Positions 8,293 to 17,322 of a DNA stretch of 64,000 nucleotides are shown piece by piece. Under the pieces are notes generated by a model, which saw nothing but the letters and a program-made list of their open reading frames with translations, was not told the origin of the DNA and did no database searches. A program made the translations under genes and the position numbers. The DNA comes from Rubritalea marina DSM 17716. GTDB taxonomy: Bacteria; Verrucomicrobiota; Verrucomicrobiia; Verrucomicrobiales; Akkermansiaceae. Position 1 is the stretch's first letter; every line of letters begins with the position of its first letter. The stretch is from NCBI RefSeq assembly GCF_000378105.1, contig NZ_KB899247.1, positions 1 to 64,000 on the forward strand, given 5' to 3'.

Positions 8293-10290
8293 CTATGGTT
8301 TGGCAAACACACGAATCTCATTCAATCCGCCACTGGCACCATAATGGCTTTCTCCCACAATGCGCAGATAGCGAAGTGGTGACTTATCAAGAGTGTAGCT
8401 GTGGAATGGATAGTCCTTGCCATTGGCTTCACTTGGGTGAGCTAAGTCGCTGCTGAGGATTTTGGTATAGTTTTTGCCATCCAAGGAGCCCTCTAGGGTG
8501 AAGCTTTTTAGACCACGGTCTGCGTAATGGCGATTGCGGGTGTTTTGGATTTCGACTGTGCTCACCCGATAGGCTTGTTGCAGGTCAAGGGTAACGGTGC
8601 CAGTTTTGTTATCTTCGGCCAACCAGAAGCTCCAATTACCTGAGCTTCCGGAATCTGCTTCTCTTTGGTCGTTCAGATTTTTTGCAGGAAAGCTTTCGGT
8701 GCCCTGATGGTAAAAAGAATCCGCGCTTATGCTGGCATCAAGAGCAAGGTTTTTGAACTTCGAGGATGTGTCTGTGTCACTCGATGGGGCGGTTTTAGCT
8801 GCGACAATCTTCTCCTTGCTGACTGGTTGATGTGAAGCTAGGTAGTCATCGGCAATGAGTTCCGCCGTGGCCAAGCGACTGCGCAGGGCTGTCACTTGGT
8901 TTTCGCTGATGCCGGTGCCGGCGAGGTAGAGCTTCTCAAGTTGCTGCATTTTAGCGAGCTGCTTCACATCTTGATCATCGAGTTCGGTACCGAAGAGGAT
9001 GAGGCTCTGCAAGGATGGCAGCTTGGTAGCCACAGGCATCCAAGTGCTGTCTACAGTGGTGTTTGAGAGGTTCAATCGCTGTAAGTTCACCGATTTTTCT
9101 AACAAGTGATGTAGAGCTTGGCTGCTAACATTCGATCCAGACAGGTCAATTTCTATGAGACTATCAGCCAGCGGGTGGAGTGCTGCGAGTGTTTCATCAG
9201 TGATAGCGTTGCGTGCATTCACAGCGGTGAAAGTGAGCGCCTCACCACCGGGGCCGAGGCGGAAGATACTATTTTCAATCACGGCTTCAACTTTGGCGAT
9301 GTGTGGTGCTAGCACATCCACACTTGGTTCATCGTCAGCAAGCTTTGTGGCTTCCTGCTGCATGACTGGCGCGCCCATGTAGGCGAGTGCCCATGTGGTG
9401 AGTTCAGAAGGAAAGTCGTGTGATGCGAGCTCTAGGGTTTCAGGAGCACCAGAGCCAATCCATTGGTCCATAAAGCTGATCTCCTCCTCAGTGAGTTGAG
9501 GCTTACCTTCGGGTGGCATATGAAGTTCGTCATCCAATGGGAGGTGCACGTAGGAGGAGAGGCGGCTTTCCTTGATGTCTCCTGGGACGAGTGAGGTGCC
9601 TTTCTTTCCTCCGGCGATGAGTGCTGCATAGCTATCCATGAGCAGTCCGCCTTTTTGTTTGGTGTCCTGGGCGTGGCAGCTGTAGCATTTATTTTCAAAG
9701 ATTCGATCGACCACGTGATAGCTGGTGAGCGGGACCTGAGAGAAGTCTTGCTCCGTTTTTGTGCTGGCGAGAATCGGCTTGAGAGGGTCGCCATGCGTAA
9801 TGAGACCACCCCAGTGGCCTGCGACGGTGAGCGCTGCTGCCGACCCTAAAATGGTGCTGCGGTAGGCGCCGGAGTCACTGCCTTTGGCAGTTGCAGCGAT
9901 CAGTACGATCACTGAGCACAGGGCGAAGACGACGCCCCAGATCAGGTGTTGATCGACCAGCTCGCCACTGTACTCGCCTTGTTGGTATAGGAGCAAGCCC
10001 GCGAGAGCGGCGAGCACAGAGTTGGCGGTGCCGAAAAGGAGCACTGGGTAGGCGCCAGGGATGCTTTTGGTTTTGGTGAATAGTCGCCAGACCTCGGCGG
10101 TCGCCAGGTACATGAAGGCTCCGATTGGTAGGTGAAGGAAGAGCGGGTGCATGTTGCCTCCAACCTCGAGTATTGGCGGAAGCTTGCCAGGCTCTGCGGT
10201 CTTTGCCCAGATCGTTGCCCCAGCGATAGCGGCAATGGCTATGCCGCAGAGGGATAGAACGGCTCGTGATGATTTAGGGTGCGCTTGCAT
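8293..10290 (-). CDS. Membrane cytochrome c / LRR / discoidin-domain protein
   Basis: 665 residues from the ATG at 10290; a TTG at 10314 would overlap the upstream stop and is less likely. In order: N-terminal membrane anchor; DUF2231-like multi-span segment (MHPLFLHLPIGAF, ~45-150); planctomycete-type cytochrome c domain with heme site CYSCH (~200) and distal LHMPPEGKP; a leucine-rich-repeat stretch (~360-470, units such as LQRLNLSNTTVD); and a C-terminal F5/8 type C (discoidin) domain with NWSFWLAED, NTRNRHYADRGLK and YLRIVG (~525-665). The discoidin copy closely resembles that of the FecR protein in the same unit. It is the last gene of the unit, 16 bases after the DUF1501 gene. Likely an exported electron-transfer and carbohydrate-binding protein; substrate unknown. 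Confidence 0.8.
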   Translation of the reverse strand: MQAHPKSSRAVLSLCGIAIAAIAGATIWAKTAEPGKLPPILEVGGNMHPLFLHLPIGAFMYLATAEVWRLFTKTKSIPGAYPVLLFGTANSVLAALAGLLLYQQGEYSGELVDQHLIWGVVFALCSVIVLIAATAKGSDSGAYRSTILGSAAALTVAGHWGGLITHGDPLKPILASTKTEQDFSQVPLTSYHVVDRIFENKCYSCHAQDTKQKGGLLMDSYAALIAGGKKGTSLVPGDIKESRLSSYVHLPLDDELHMPPEGKPQLTEEEISFMDQWIGSGAPETLELASHDFPSELTTWALAYMGAPVMQQEATKLADDEPSVDVLAPHIAKVEAVIENSIFRLGPGGEALTFTAVNARNAITDETLAALHPLADSLIEIDLSGSNVSSQALHHLLEKSVNLQRLNLSNTTVDSTWMPVATKLPSLQSLILFGTELDDQDVKQLAKMQQLEKLYLAGTGISENQVTALRSRLATAELIADDYLASHQPVSKEKIVAAKTAPSSDTDTSSKFKNLALDASISADSFYHQGTESFPAKNLNDQREADSGSSGNWSFWLAEDNKTGTVTLDLQQAYRVSTVEIQNTRNRHYADRGLKSFTLEGSLDGKNYTKILSSDLAHPSEANGKDYPFHSYTLDKSPLRYLRIVGESHYGASGGLNEIRVFAKP

Positions 10291-10306
10291 GGTAGGTGCT
10301 ATGAAG

Positions 10307-11728
10307 TTAGGCAAGGATTCCCTTGATGAGGTGGCCGTGCACGTCGGTGAGTCGGAAATCGCGTCCCTGGAAGCGGAAGGTGTGTTGCTTGTGATCCACT
10401 CCGAGCAGGTGGAGCATGGTCATGTGCAAGTCATGAATGGAGGTCGGGTGTTCGGTGGCAGCGTAGCCCAACTCGTCGGTGGAACCGTAAACCGTGCCGC
10501 CTTTGATGCCACCACCGGCGAAGAATACAGAGAAACCTTTGATGTGGTGGTCGCGGCCAGTGCCCTGTGCCATCGGAGTACGGCCAAACTCACCACCCCA
10601 GATGACGAGTGTGTCGTCTAGCATGCCACGCATTTTGAGATCTTTGATGAGAGCTGCGGTCCCTTGGTCGACGTGTTTGGCGGCAACTGGGAAGTTTTGT
10701 TTGAGGCCACCGTGGTGGTCCCAGCCGCGGTGGTAGAGCTGGATGAATCGAACACCACGTTCAGCGAGGCGACGAGCCATGAGGCAGTTTGATGCAAAGC
10801 TGCCATCGCCGGGCTGGCAGCCGTAGAGGTCGAGTACGTGCTGTGGTTCATTGGCAAAGTCGGTGAGCTCAGGGACGGAGGCCTGCATCTTGAAAGCGAG
10901 TTCGTACTGTGCGATACGTGCAGCAATTTCGCGATCATGGCTTTCCTCGAGGTGGAGGTGGTTGAGGCCATTGATGGTGTTGATGAGATCCCCTTGGGCA
11001 TCGCGGTTGATACCATTCGGGTTGTTGACGTAGTAGACTGGGTCGCCCTTGGATTGCAGCTGAACTCCTTGGAACTTACTTGGGAGGAATCCATTATGCC
11101 ACTGCTTCGATGAGATAGGCTGGGCTTGGCCGCCGCCTTCGCTGGTAAGCACGACATAGCCTGGGAGGTTTGATGAAACACTACCGAGGCCGTAGAGTGT
11201 CCAGGCTCCCATGCAGGGGCGGCCAGGAATGATGGAGCCGGTGTTGAAGAAGGTGTGCGCTGGGTCATGGTTGATCTGTTCGGTGTACATCGAGCGCACG
11301 ACTGCGATGTCATCAGCAACGCTGGCGATGTGGGGGAATTGGTTGTTGATCATCATCCCAGATTCACCGTGACGCTCGAAACCGAACTCTGGACCCATCA
11401 CACGCAGTGCTGATCCTTGGAGTTGAGCCAGTTGTTCGCCTTTGGTAAAAGACTCAGGCATCGCTTGGCCATGCAGTTTTTCCAGCTCTGGCTTGTAATC
11501 AAAAGTCTCGAGGTGCGAAGGGCCTCCAGCCATACAGAGGTGGATCACACGTTTTACTTTCGGTTGGATATGGGTGCCACTTCCCAAGGTGCCTTTCCAA
11601 ATATTTTGTCCGTCAGATCCGGCCAAGAGATCGCCAATGGCGAAGGCTCCAAGGCTTGATAGCGACCGTTTGAGGAAGGTGCGACGGCTGGAAAAGTCTT
11701 GTACTTTATTGAAGTCAGAAAGGTTCAT
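10307..11728 (-). CDS. DUF1501 family exported protein (TAT signal)
   Basis: 473 residues from the ATG at 11728, one base after the stop of the DUF1549/1553 gene, so translation is coupled; an upstream in-frame start at 11770 would overlap that gene. The N-terminus has a twin-arginine signal (SRRTFLKRS followed by a hydrophobic stretch), so it is folded and then exported. The body is of the DUF1501 type, an alkaline-phosphatase-superfamily fold: HLCMAGGPSHLETFDYKP, FNTGSIIPGRPCMGAW, VIWGGEFGRTPMAQG and a late DLHMTMLHLLGVDH. In Planctomycetes and Verrucomicrobia DUF1501 genes almost always sit beside DUF1549/1553 cytochromes; their common substrate is not known to me, though sulfatase-like chemistry is suspected. 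Confidence 0.88.
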   Translation of the reverse strand: MNLSDFNKVQDFSSRRTFLKRSLSSLGAFAIGDLLAGSDGQNIWKGTLGSGTHIQPKVKRVIHLCMAGGPSHLETFDYKPELEKLHGQAMPESFTKGEQLAQLQGSALRVMGPEFGFERHGESGMMINNQFPHIASVADDIAVVRSMYTEQINHDPAHTFFNTGSIIPGRPCMGAWTLYGLGSVSSNLPGYVVLTSEGGGQAQPISSKQWHNGFLPSKFQGVQLQSKGDPVYYVNNPNGINRDAQGDLINTINGLNHLHLEESHDREIAARIAQYELAFKMQASVPELTDFANEPQHVLDLYGCQPGDGSFASNCLMARRLAERGVRFIQLYHRGWDHHGGLKQNFPVAAKHVDQGTAALIKDLKMRGMLDDTLVIWGGEFGRTPMAQGTGRDHHIKGFSVFFAGGGIKGGTVYGSTDELGYAATEHPTSIHDLHMTMLHLLGVDHKQHTFRFQGRDFRLTDVHGHLIKGILA

Positions 11729-11729
11729 G

Positions 11730-14714
11730 TTAGTAGCGGGTGATAGTTTCGTGGAGGTTGAGCAATGCACGGCACAGGCTGGTCCATGCGGCGAGTTCTG
11801 TGGTGCTTATCGAATCGTTTGGCTGAAACTTTGCGGATTCGAGGAAGGCTGTGGCGTCATCAGGAGAGGCTGAAAAGCGATTGCGCTCCCGCATCAGGAA
11901 CTGCTTGAGGCTATCGATTTCGATTGCATTGGGTTCTCGGGTGAGTGCCTTTTTGTATGCGTATTCGATGCGTTCTTTATCACTCTCTGGGTGTGCTCCG
12001 ATGACTCCCGTTGCGAGGGCTCCTGCAGCTTCGAGGAAGCTTGGGTCGTTGAGTTGGTTGAGTGCTTGTAGTGGTGTGTTCGACTGTGGCCGTGCGACGG
12101 CACATTCATCCCGACTAGGGGCATCAAAAGCGATCAACATCGGGTGGAGGAAGGTGCGCTGCCAATGGGTGTATACGCCGCGACGGTATTGGTTTTCATC
12201 CGTGTTTGTTTTGTAGGTGCGGCGCGGGAAATTAAGGTGTTGATAGTAGCCTGTCGGCTGGTATGGACGTGCGCTGGCACCTCCGATGCGAGTCACGAGG
12301 AGGTCTGAGATCGCGAGCGCATTGTCTCGAATGTTTTCGGCCTTGAGACGACGTGGGCTCTGGCGGGCAAGCAGGCGATTGTAAGGATCCATCTCGACTA
12401 GCTCGGGAGTTGGCTTGCTTGATTGCTGATAAACATCCGAGAGCAGGATCGTCTTCACCAGATGCTTCACATTCCAGCCTGAGTCCATGAATTCGTAGGC
12501 GAGGAAATCGAGCAGTTCAGGGTACAAGGGGTACTCTCCCTGGAGGCCAAGGTCCTCAGGAGCACTCGAGAGTGGGGTGCCAAAGAACTGAGCCCATACG
12601 CGGTTGACATAGGTTCTCGCTGTGAGTGGGTTGTCACGGTGTACCATCCACTTGGCGAGGTCGAGTCGATTGAGTGGTTGGTCTTCTGTGGCGCTGATTT
12701 TGAGGTCGAGGAAGTGTGGGGTGGCTGGGAGTACAACCTCTCCGGTTTCATCCATCCAATTGCCACGAGGGAGGACTTTAATTTCTCTAGGTTTAGCACT
12801 GATCGTGGCTGGTGTTTCGCGGACTCCATCGAGGTACTTGTTGATTGCTCGGTAGGCGAGTTGGAGCTTCGTTTGGTCGGCGGTATTGCTGTGGTCTGCC
12901 AAGTAGCCATGACGTAGCTGGAGGGTCTCGTCATCTGTGGCTGTGCCGGCAAGGTGTTTTTCTAGAAGGTCTCTATTGTGCTGGCTGAGTAAACCGACAG
13001 GCACTTGGTGGCGAATGGTTTCAAGACGCACATTACTAAATGCGTTTGTGTCCGAGTATGTATCTTTCTGACCTGACAGGAAGGTGATTTTACTAGGGTT
13101 CTGGCTGCGGTGTGCTGGACGAAGTTCGTTGATGTTGAAGGCGAGCTCTACCACTTTATCTACGGCAGGCATGCCGCCTTTACGGTGTCGTGAGCGTTTT
13201 GGTTGATCTGGGTCAGCAGCGTGGAATCCCCAGTAGAAAATGTACTCATGATCTGGGAATTGGAGACTCACGCCGATGCGATTGAGGTGGCGGAGATCGA
13301 CTTTGCCGGCATTGACGTTGAATACGAAGCGAGCGCCGTTGGACATGTTGAAATCGGGAGATAACTGGGTGTGTTGATAGTTGTCAGGCGACTGCACTGG
13401 GTAGGCAATTGGTACGCCTTGACGCTGTAGTTGTTCCTTACGCTGCAGCCATTGATCAAAGCTGCGGTTCGCCGCAGGTGTGCCTTGGTGCATGGCGTTG
13501 AGACGTTTTGCGCGCTCGGCCTCGTAGATGGGTGCATCGTGGAGGAAGGTGCGGTTTGGTACTTTCAAGGTCGGCCCCATGCCTGGCTTTTCGTATACAT
13601 CAGGGCCTGCTAGGTAGTTGCTGATGTCCTCTTCTTGGTATTTTCCTGATCCGTTCCAAGCACCTTTCTCAAGGATGTCGGCAAAGAATGCACCGAAGGC
13701 GTAGAAGTCTTTTGCGGTGAATGGGTCGTATTTGTGGTCGTGGCACTCCGCGCAGGCGAGGGTTGAACCCAGTAACGCGGTGGAAGTGGTGCGGATGCGC
13801 TCCGCTTGGTATTTTTTGATGTATTCTTTATCCTGAATGCCACCTTCTTGGCTAATTTGGTTGAGACGGTTGAAGCTCGCTGCGACTCGTTGCTGGATGG
13901 TGGCATTTGGTAGCAGGTCGCCAGCAACTTGCTCAGTCACGAATGCATCGTACGGCTTATTGGTATTGAAGGCGTGAATCACGTAGTCACGGTATGGGGA
14001 GGCGTCGCGGTATTGATCCCCGTGATAGCCGACTGAGTCGGTGAAGCGAACTGCATCGAGCCAATCGGTTGCCATGTTTTCGCCAAAGTGTGGCGAGGCC
14101 AGAAGTGTGTCTACGAGCTTAGCATATGAAGCTTTGTTTGGGTTTGATAAATACAGTTCAGCCTGCTCAGGGGTGGGGGGGAGGCCTAGGGTGTCAAGGA
14201 ATACACGGCGCAGCAGTGTCTCGTCTTTGGCTTTAGGGGAGAGCTTAAGGTCTTTCTTTTCAAGGCCTGTGACAACGATGGCGTCGATGGATGTTTCTCC
14301 CGGGTTCTTAACCTTGCGGTATGACCAATGCTTGTCGTATTTCGCTCCAGCATCGACCCAAGAGATGAGTGTGTCTTTATCTTTTTGGGTGAGTGATTTG
14401 TGGGCGTCGGGTGGGGGCATGATGTCATCCGCGTCCTGAGTGAGGATGCGCTGGATGATTGGACTCTTCTTGGAATCTCCTGGAATGATCGCACCAGCTG
14501 CGATTGCGCTCTCCCGGATATCGAGTCTCAGATCTGCCTTGTTGTTTTCGACATCGGGACCATGGCAGAAGTAACACTTGTCAGAGAGGATCGGCTGCAC
14601 GTCACGGTTGAAGTCGAGATCATCTCCTGCGTGTGCGTGGCTCAGGAATAGGCTAAGCGAGGCGATGGCGAGCCATGCTTGGTGGCGGTTGCCTTGGTAG
14701 GTTTTGTCGTGCAT
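11730..14714 (-). CDS. PSCyt1-DUF1549-DUF1553 cytochrome c protein
   Basis: 994 residues with a signal peptide (ends HAHAGDD). Domain order: planctomycete cytochrome c with heme motif CYFCHG (~47-52) and MPPPDAHKSL; DUF1549 (~140-350) with RRVFLDTLGLPPTPEQ, WLDAVRFTDSVGYHGD and a second CxxCH (CAECHDHKYDPF); a middle ~250-residue segment without a named fold; DUF1553 (~690-950) with RTYVNRVWAQFFG, SPRRLKAENIRDNAL and QSNTPLQALNQLNDP. The family is typical of Planctomycetes/Verrucomicrobia and is thought to be periplasmic. It lies between the FecR gene (150-base gap) and the DUF1501 gene (1 base), and should be controlled by the ECF sigma factor at the head of the unit. Confidence 0.9.
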   Translation of the reverse strand: MHDKTYQGNRHQAWLAIASLSLFLSHAHAGDDLDFNRDVQPILSDKCYFCHGPDVENNKADLRLDIRESAIAAGAIIPGDSKKSPIIQRILTQDADDIMPPPDAHKSLTQKDKDTLISWVDAGAKYDKHWSYRKVKNPGETSIDAIVVTGLEKKDLKLSPKAKDETLLRRVFLDTLGLPPTPEQAELYLSNPNKASYAKLVDTLLASPHFGENMATDWLDAVRFTDSVGYHGDQYRDASPYRDYVIHAFNTNKPYDAFVTEQVAGDLLPNATIQQRVAASFNRLNQISQEGGIQDKEYIKKYQAERIRTTSTALLGSTLACAECHDHKYDPFTAKDFYAFGAFFADILEKGAWNGSGKYQEEDISNYLAGPDVYEKPGMGPTLKVPNRTFLHDAPIYEAERAKRLNAMHQGTPAANRSFDQWLQRKEQLQRQGVPIAYPVQSPDNYQHTQLSPDFNMSNGARFVFNVNAGKVDLRHLNRIGVSLQFPDHEYIFYWGFHAADPDQPKRSRHRKGGMPAVDKVVELAFNINELRPAHRSQNPSKITFLSGQKDTYSDTNAFSNVRLETIRHQVPVGLLSQHNRDLLEKHLAGTATDDETLQLRHGYLADHSNTADQTKLQLAYRAINKYLDGVRETPATISAKPREIKVLPRGNWMDETGEVVLPATPHFLDLKISATEDQPLNRLDLAKWMVHRDNPLTARTYVNRVWAQFFGTPLSSAPEDLGLQGEYPLYPELLDFLAYEFMDSGWNVKHLVKTILLSDVYQQSSKPTPELVEMDPYNRLLARQSPRRLKAENIRDNALAISDLLVTRIGGASARPYQPTGYYQHLNFPRRTYKTNTDENQYRRGVYTHWQRTFLHPMLIAFDAPSRDECAVARPQSNTPLQALNQLNDPSFLEAAGALATGVIGAHPESDKERIEYAYKKALTREPNAIEIDSLKQFLMRERNRFSASPDDATAFLESAKFQPNDSISTTELAAWTSLCRALLNLHETITRY

Positions 14715-14863
14715 GATATCGAAGTTGGTCAGTGCGGGTCACGCGTTAGAGAAGCGTGTGATTATGAATTACACCAAAACATCCTTCGATATGACACGGT
14801 GATGTCATGTTTTTTAGAAATAAGTAATATTTTTTCTTTGGATCCTTGATTCATGGGGGCGGC

Positions 14864-16186
14864 TTACTCAAAAACTTGGACTTCATTGAGCCCGCCGCTG
14901 CCATTGCCGCCGTGCGCATGGTAGTATGAGGTTCCAGTGATGCGGACGTAACGCGCTTCAATAGGATCGAAGCTGAAGTTTTCAAACGCAAATGCCTCTG
15001 GCGACTGTGAGTGAATTTGCGCCAGAGTCGCTTCTTGAACCAAGTGAAACTCGTTGCCATCGGCAGAGACTTCGATGAGGATGTCTTTGAGCCCTCGATC
15101 ATTGAAGTGGCGGTTCCGAGTGTTTTGGATTGAGACGCGTGAGATGTTGTGGAGCTCTAAGAGGTCAATTGTGACGGCGCCAGCTTCTCCGTTTTTAGCG
15201 AGCCAGAATGACCAATTCCACGGGGAGCCAGAGTCCGCCATGCGGTTGTCGGTGAGGTTTTCGGGGCCGAAGACTTCACCATTTGAGGTCTGGCTGTAGT
15301 AGCTACTGGCTGTGACTGGTTTGCCGAGCGCGAGGTTTTCCTTCAGCTTGAGGTTCTGCTGTCCTTTGTTGAGTGTGAATGTTCCTGTGACCTTCACGGG
15401 GCGCCCGCCGAGATCTGAGCGGATCGACTGTTCTTTGTTGTTACCGACGATCGCATAGGCGTCACCTTGTTGCATGCTCAATGGCTTCTCAGGATGGTCG
15501 TAGATGACTTCGCCTTCATAGACTTCGGTGATCACTGCGGAATTGGTGATGCCGTTACCGATGGTGACGCCGAACTTGGTTCCCATGTCGACGAGGTCTC
15601 CAAGCGGGGTGGTGACCTTGAAGGTGCCGGGTGCTCCCTCGTGGTGAATGGTGATGGTGCCTGAAGAAACTACAATGGAACCATCGGAATCGACCTGGTA
15701 CCAAGCTGGGCCCTCGATGATTGCGGTGGTTTTAGTTGGAAACTCGAGTGCCACGGCACCACGCATGAGGTGGATCATCTGGGTGTTGGCAAAGTCACCT
15801 TCAGTGATTTGCGAGCCACGGATATCGGTGTCTCTGAGCGCGACATATTGCACATCCAATTGCTGACCAAAGTCGGCCCATGGAAAAAATGTGAGGAGCA
15901 GGGCGATCGCCGCCGCGGCGGCTACCCAAGCTAACCTGAATGGATGACGCGCTGATTTTTGCTCCATCAAGACATCGTAGGCGTTGACCCTATCAATATT
16001 CTCATGGGGCGTGCTTTGCCCACGCATGAGAAGCCCATTGTGGATCTCGACGAGGTGTTGGTAGTGCAAGCGATGTTCGGCACTATCGGCTAGTAGTTCT
16101 TGCAGAATGGTAAAGTCATCAGGACTGATCTCTTGGTCGAGATACTGCCAGACGAGCGATTCAAATGATTTATCGATCTTGTTCAT
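14864..16186 (-). CDS. FecR-like anti-sigma factor with C-terminal discoidin domain
   Basis: 440 residues. The first ~80 residues are cytosolic and suited to bind the sigma factor (SFESLVWQYLDQEISPDDF). One membrane span follows (~84-105, rich in Ala/Leu), then a periplasmic FecR domain (~125-265; DLVDMGTKFGVTI, VYEGEV) and a discoidin/F5-8C domain (~285-440) with NWSFWLAKN, NTRNRHFNDRGLK and RYVRITG. FecR proteins pass an outside signal to an ECF sigma factor. The added discoidin domain suggests that the signal is a ligand such as a glycan bound directly by the anti-sigma factor; this is inference. It lies 18 bases downstream of the sigma gene on the same strand. Confidence 0.85.
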   Translation of the reverse strand: MNKIDKSFESLVWQYLDQEISPDDFTILQELLADSAEHRLHYQHLVEIHNGLLMRGQSTPHENIDRVNAYDVLMEQKSARHPFRLAWVAAAAAIALLLTFFPWADFGQQLDVQYVALRDTDIRGSQITEGDFANTQMIHLMRGAVALEFPTKTTAIIEGPAWYQVDSDGSIVVSSGTITIHHEGAPGTFKVTTPLGDLVDMGTKFGVTIGNGITNSAVITEVYEGEVIYDHPEKPLSMQQGDAYAIVGNNKEQSIRSDLGGRPVKVTGTFTLNKGQQNLKLKENLALGKPVTASSYYSQTSNGEVFGPENLTDNRMADSGSPWNWSFWLAKNGEAGAVTIDLLELHNISRVSIQNTRNRHFNDRGLKDILIEVSADGNEFHLVQEATLAQIHSQSPEAFAFENFSFDPIEARYVRITGTSYYHAHGGNGSGGLNEVQVFE

Positions 16187-16204
16187 GGTATCGGCAGTGT
16201 GTGA

Positions 16205-16738
16205 TTAAGCTGTCTGAATTTGATTGCGGATACATTGCGAGAGTTTGGTGCGCAAGCGACGCAGGCTCTGCGACAAAGTATTCGCGGATTGTCCAGTTTC
16301 CTCGGCGAGTTCTTCGACGGATGAATCCGGTTGGTAGCGCCTCAATAATAGACGTCTTTTTTCCTCATCCATTTTAGATAAGCAATGGTCGAGAGCGTCT
16401 TGGAGTGGGGCTTCCGTATCATATTGTGGTTCATCCTTCGCCAGTAAGTCCAGAAGGCTGTCATTGAAGGTGAGGCGTTGTTGCTCGCGCGATTGATCTC
16501 GAAAATGTGCCTTTGTTTGAAAATAAGCAACGCGGTACGCCCATTTGAGGAATGTGGTGGTGGGGTCCCAATCCATCCGTTTTTGCCAGAGCACAATGTT
16601 GGTTTCTTGAAGAACGTCTTGGGCCGTGTGGTGGTTGCCGGTGAGCTTCAAAATATATGAGCGCAATGCGCTCTGAGCTTCTGATATTTCAGAAACGAAG
16701 GATTGATCCAGAAAGTCGTTGGTAGGAGCCGCGCACAT
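16205..16738 (-). CDS. ECF-type RNA polymerase sigma factor
   Basis: 177 residues. Region 2 is visible as [20 protein letters not shown] and WKRMDW-type helices (~28-60, [20 protein letters not shown]), region 4 as [20 protein letters not shown] and [16 protein letters not shown] (~133-168), the helix-turn-helix that reads the -35 box. It is the sigma type common in Planctomycetes and Verrucomicrobia next to FecR proteins. First gene of the unit that continues with FecR and the cytochrome/DUF1501 genes. A 7-bp inverted repeat directly before its start codon may be a control site. Confidence 0.9.
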   Translation of the reverse strand: MCAAPTNDFLDQSFVSEISEAQSALRSYILKLTGNHHTAQDVLQETNIVLWQKRMDWDPTTTFLKWAYRVAYFQTKAHFRDQSREQQRLTFNDSLLDLLAKDEPQYDTEAPLQDALDHCLSKMDEEKRRLLLRRYQPDSSVEELAEETGQSANTLSQSLRRLRTKLSQCIRNQIQTA

Positions 16739-16740
16739 GG

Positions 16741-16772
16741 TTGTCTATAATCTATACCTAGTCATTAGACAA
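16741..16772. promoter_or_regulatory. Inverted repeat at the start of the sigma gene
   Basis: ttgtcta and tagacaa, 18 bases apart, placed 2-33 bases before the start codon of the sigma factor gene. Read on the minus strand, TTGTCT and TATAGA also form a promoter-like pair with a 17-base spacer, which would give a nearly leaderless transcript. It could be an operator or promoter; pattern only. Confidence 0.3.
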
Positions 16773-16918
16773 TATGACATAAGGATCCTCTGATCTGGAA
16801 CTTTTTTTATTCTATGCGAGAGCTCCACATGCCATCACTGCGTGAGTCGTTCGTCCAACCGTACTGAAATGACACCCCGTGGATGGGGTTATCATGATGG
16901 GGTGTTCGATTTGGGTTT

Positions 16919-17015
16919 CTATTTCGAAAGGTGCTCGATGATGGCATCGAAGGCATTCAGGTTGTAGGCGTCGAAGTAATCGTTTGAAGATTGCTTGATG
17001 ATGGCAACGCCATGC
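16919..17015 (-). pseudogene. 3' end fragment of a serine-hydrolase gene
   Basis: The fragment encodes the last ~31 codons of a beta-lactamase-like protein, GVAIIKQSS then NDYFDAYNLNAFDAIIEHL, with its own TAG stop. It matches the C-terminus of the intact gene ending at 26869; 45 bases (16934-16978) are identical to 26884-26928. Upstream the match runs out through a frameshift near 17010. No start or catalytic part is present. The rest of the 16.74-17.32 kb gap has no recognisable gene apart from the repeat at 17192-17241. Confidence 0.85.
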
Positions 17016-17191
17016 CTCGACATCTTCAGTGCGCTGGAAACTACCGGCGAAATCCGCGACACACTGCTGGCATTCGTAAATACGGCGACGAATTAAAATG
17101 GCTCGCCGCAGACGAAATGGCAAAAAAGAAAATAGCGATTGAAAAAATGTGCCGGGGGAGGGTACTTCGAACCTGGTGGCTAAAACAGAAC

Positions 17192-17241
17192 GACAACAAA
17201 AGTTGCTTACCGAATTAATTACAATAATTACGGAATGAGCC
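17192..17241 (+). repeat. Left copy of a 50-bp direct repeat
   Basis: 50 bases that match 20020-20069 at 44 positions in the same orientation (core gacaacaaaagttgctt, end aatgagcc). The core holds the small palindrome caacaaaagttg. The two copies bracket the PEP-CTERM gene, its relic and the XylR gene. Confidence 0.75.
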
Positions 17242-17248
17242 CTATATC

Positions 17249-17282
17249 TAAAAATAACCCGCACTCCGTTGTGGAATGCGGG
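17249..17282 (-). terminator. Terminator after the PEP-CTERM gene
   Basis: A 10-bp stem with one mismatch (cccgcactcc / ggaatgcggg), loop gttgt; on the minus strand it is followed by a T-rich run (TTATTTTTAG). It lies 40 bases after the gene's stop. Confidence 0.75.
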
Positions 17283-17322
17283 ATTGAGACTTTGTGTAGG
17301 GAGGGGATTTCTATTCAGGTGC

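Noticed and set aside
16812-17264. 150-codon minus-strand frame over the hydrolase relic
   Set aside because: It reads the relic in a shifted frame (the proper frame ends at 16919 with GVAIIKQ...), so it is not a gene.
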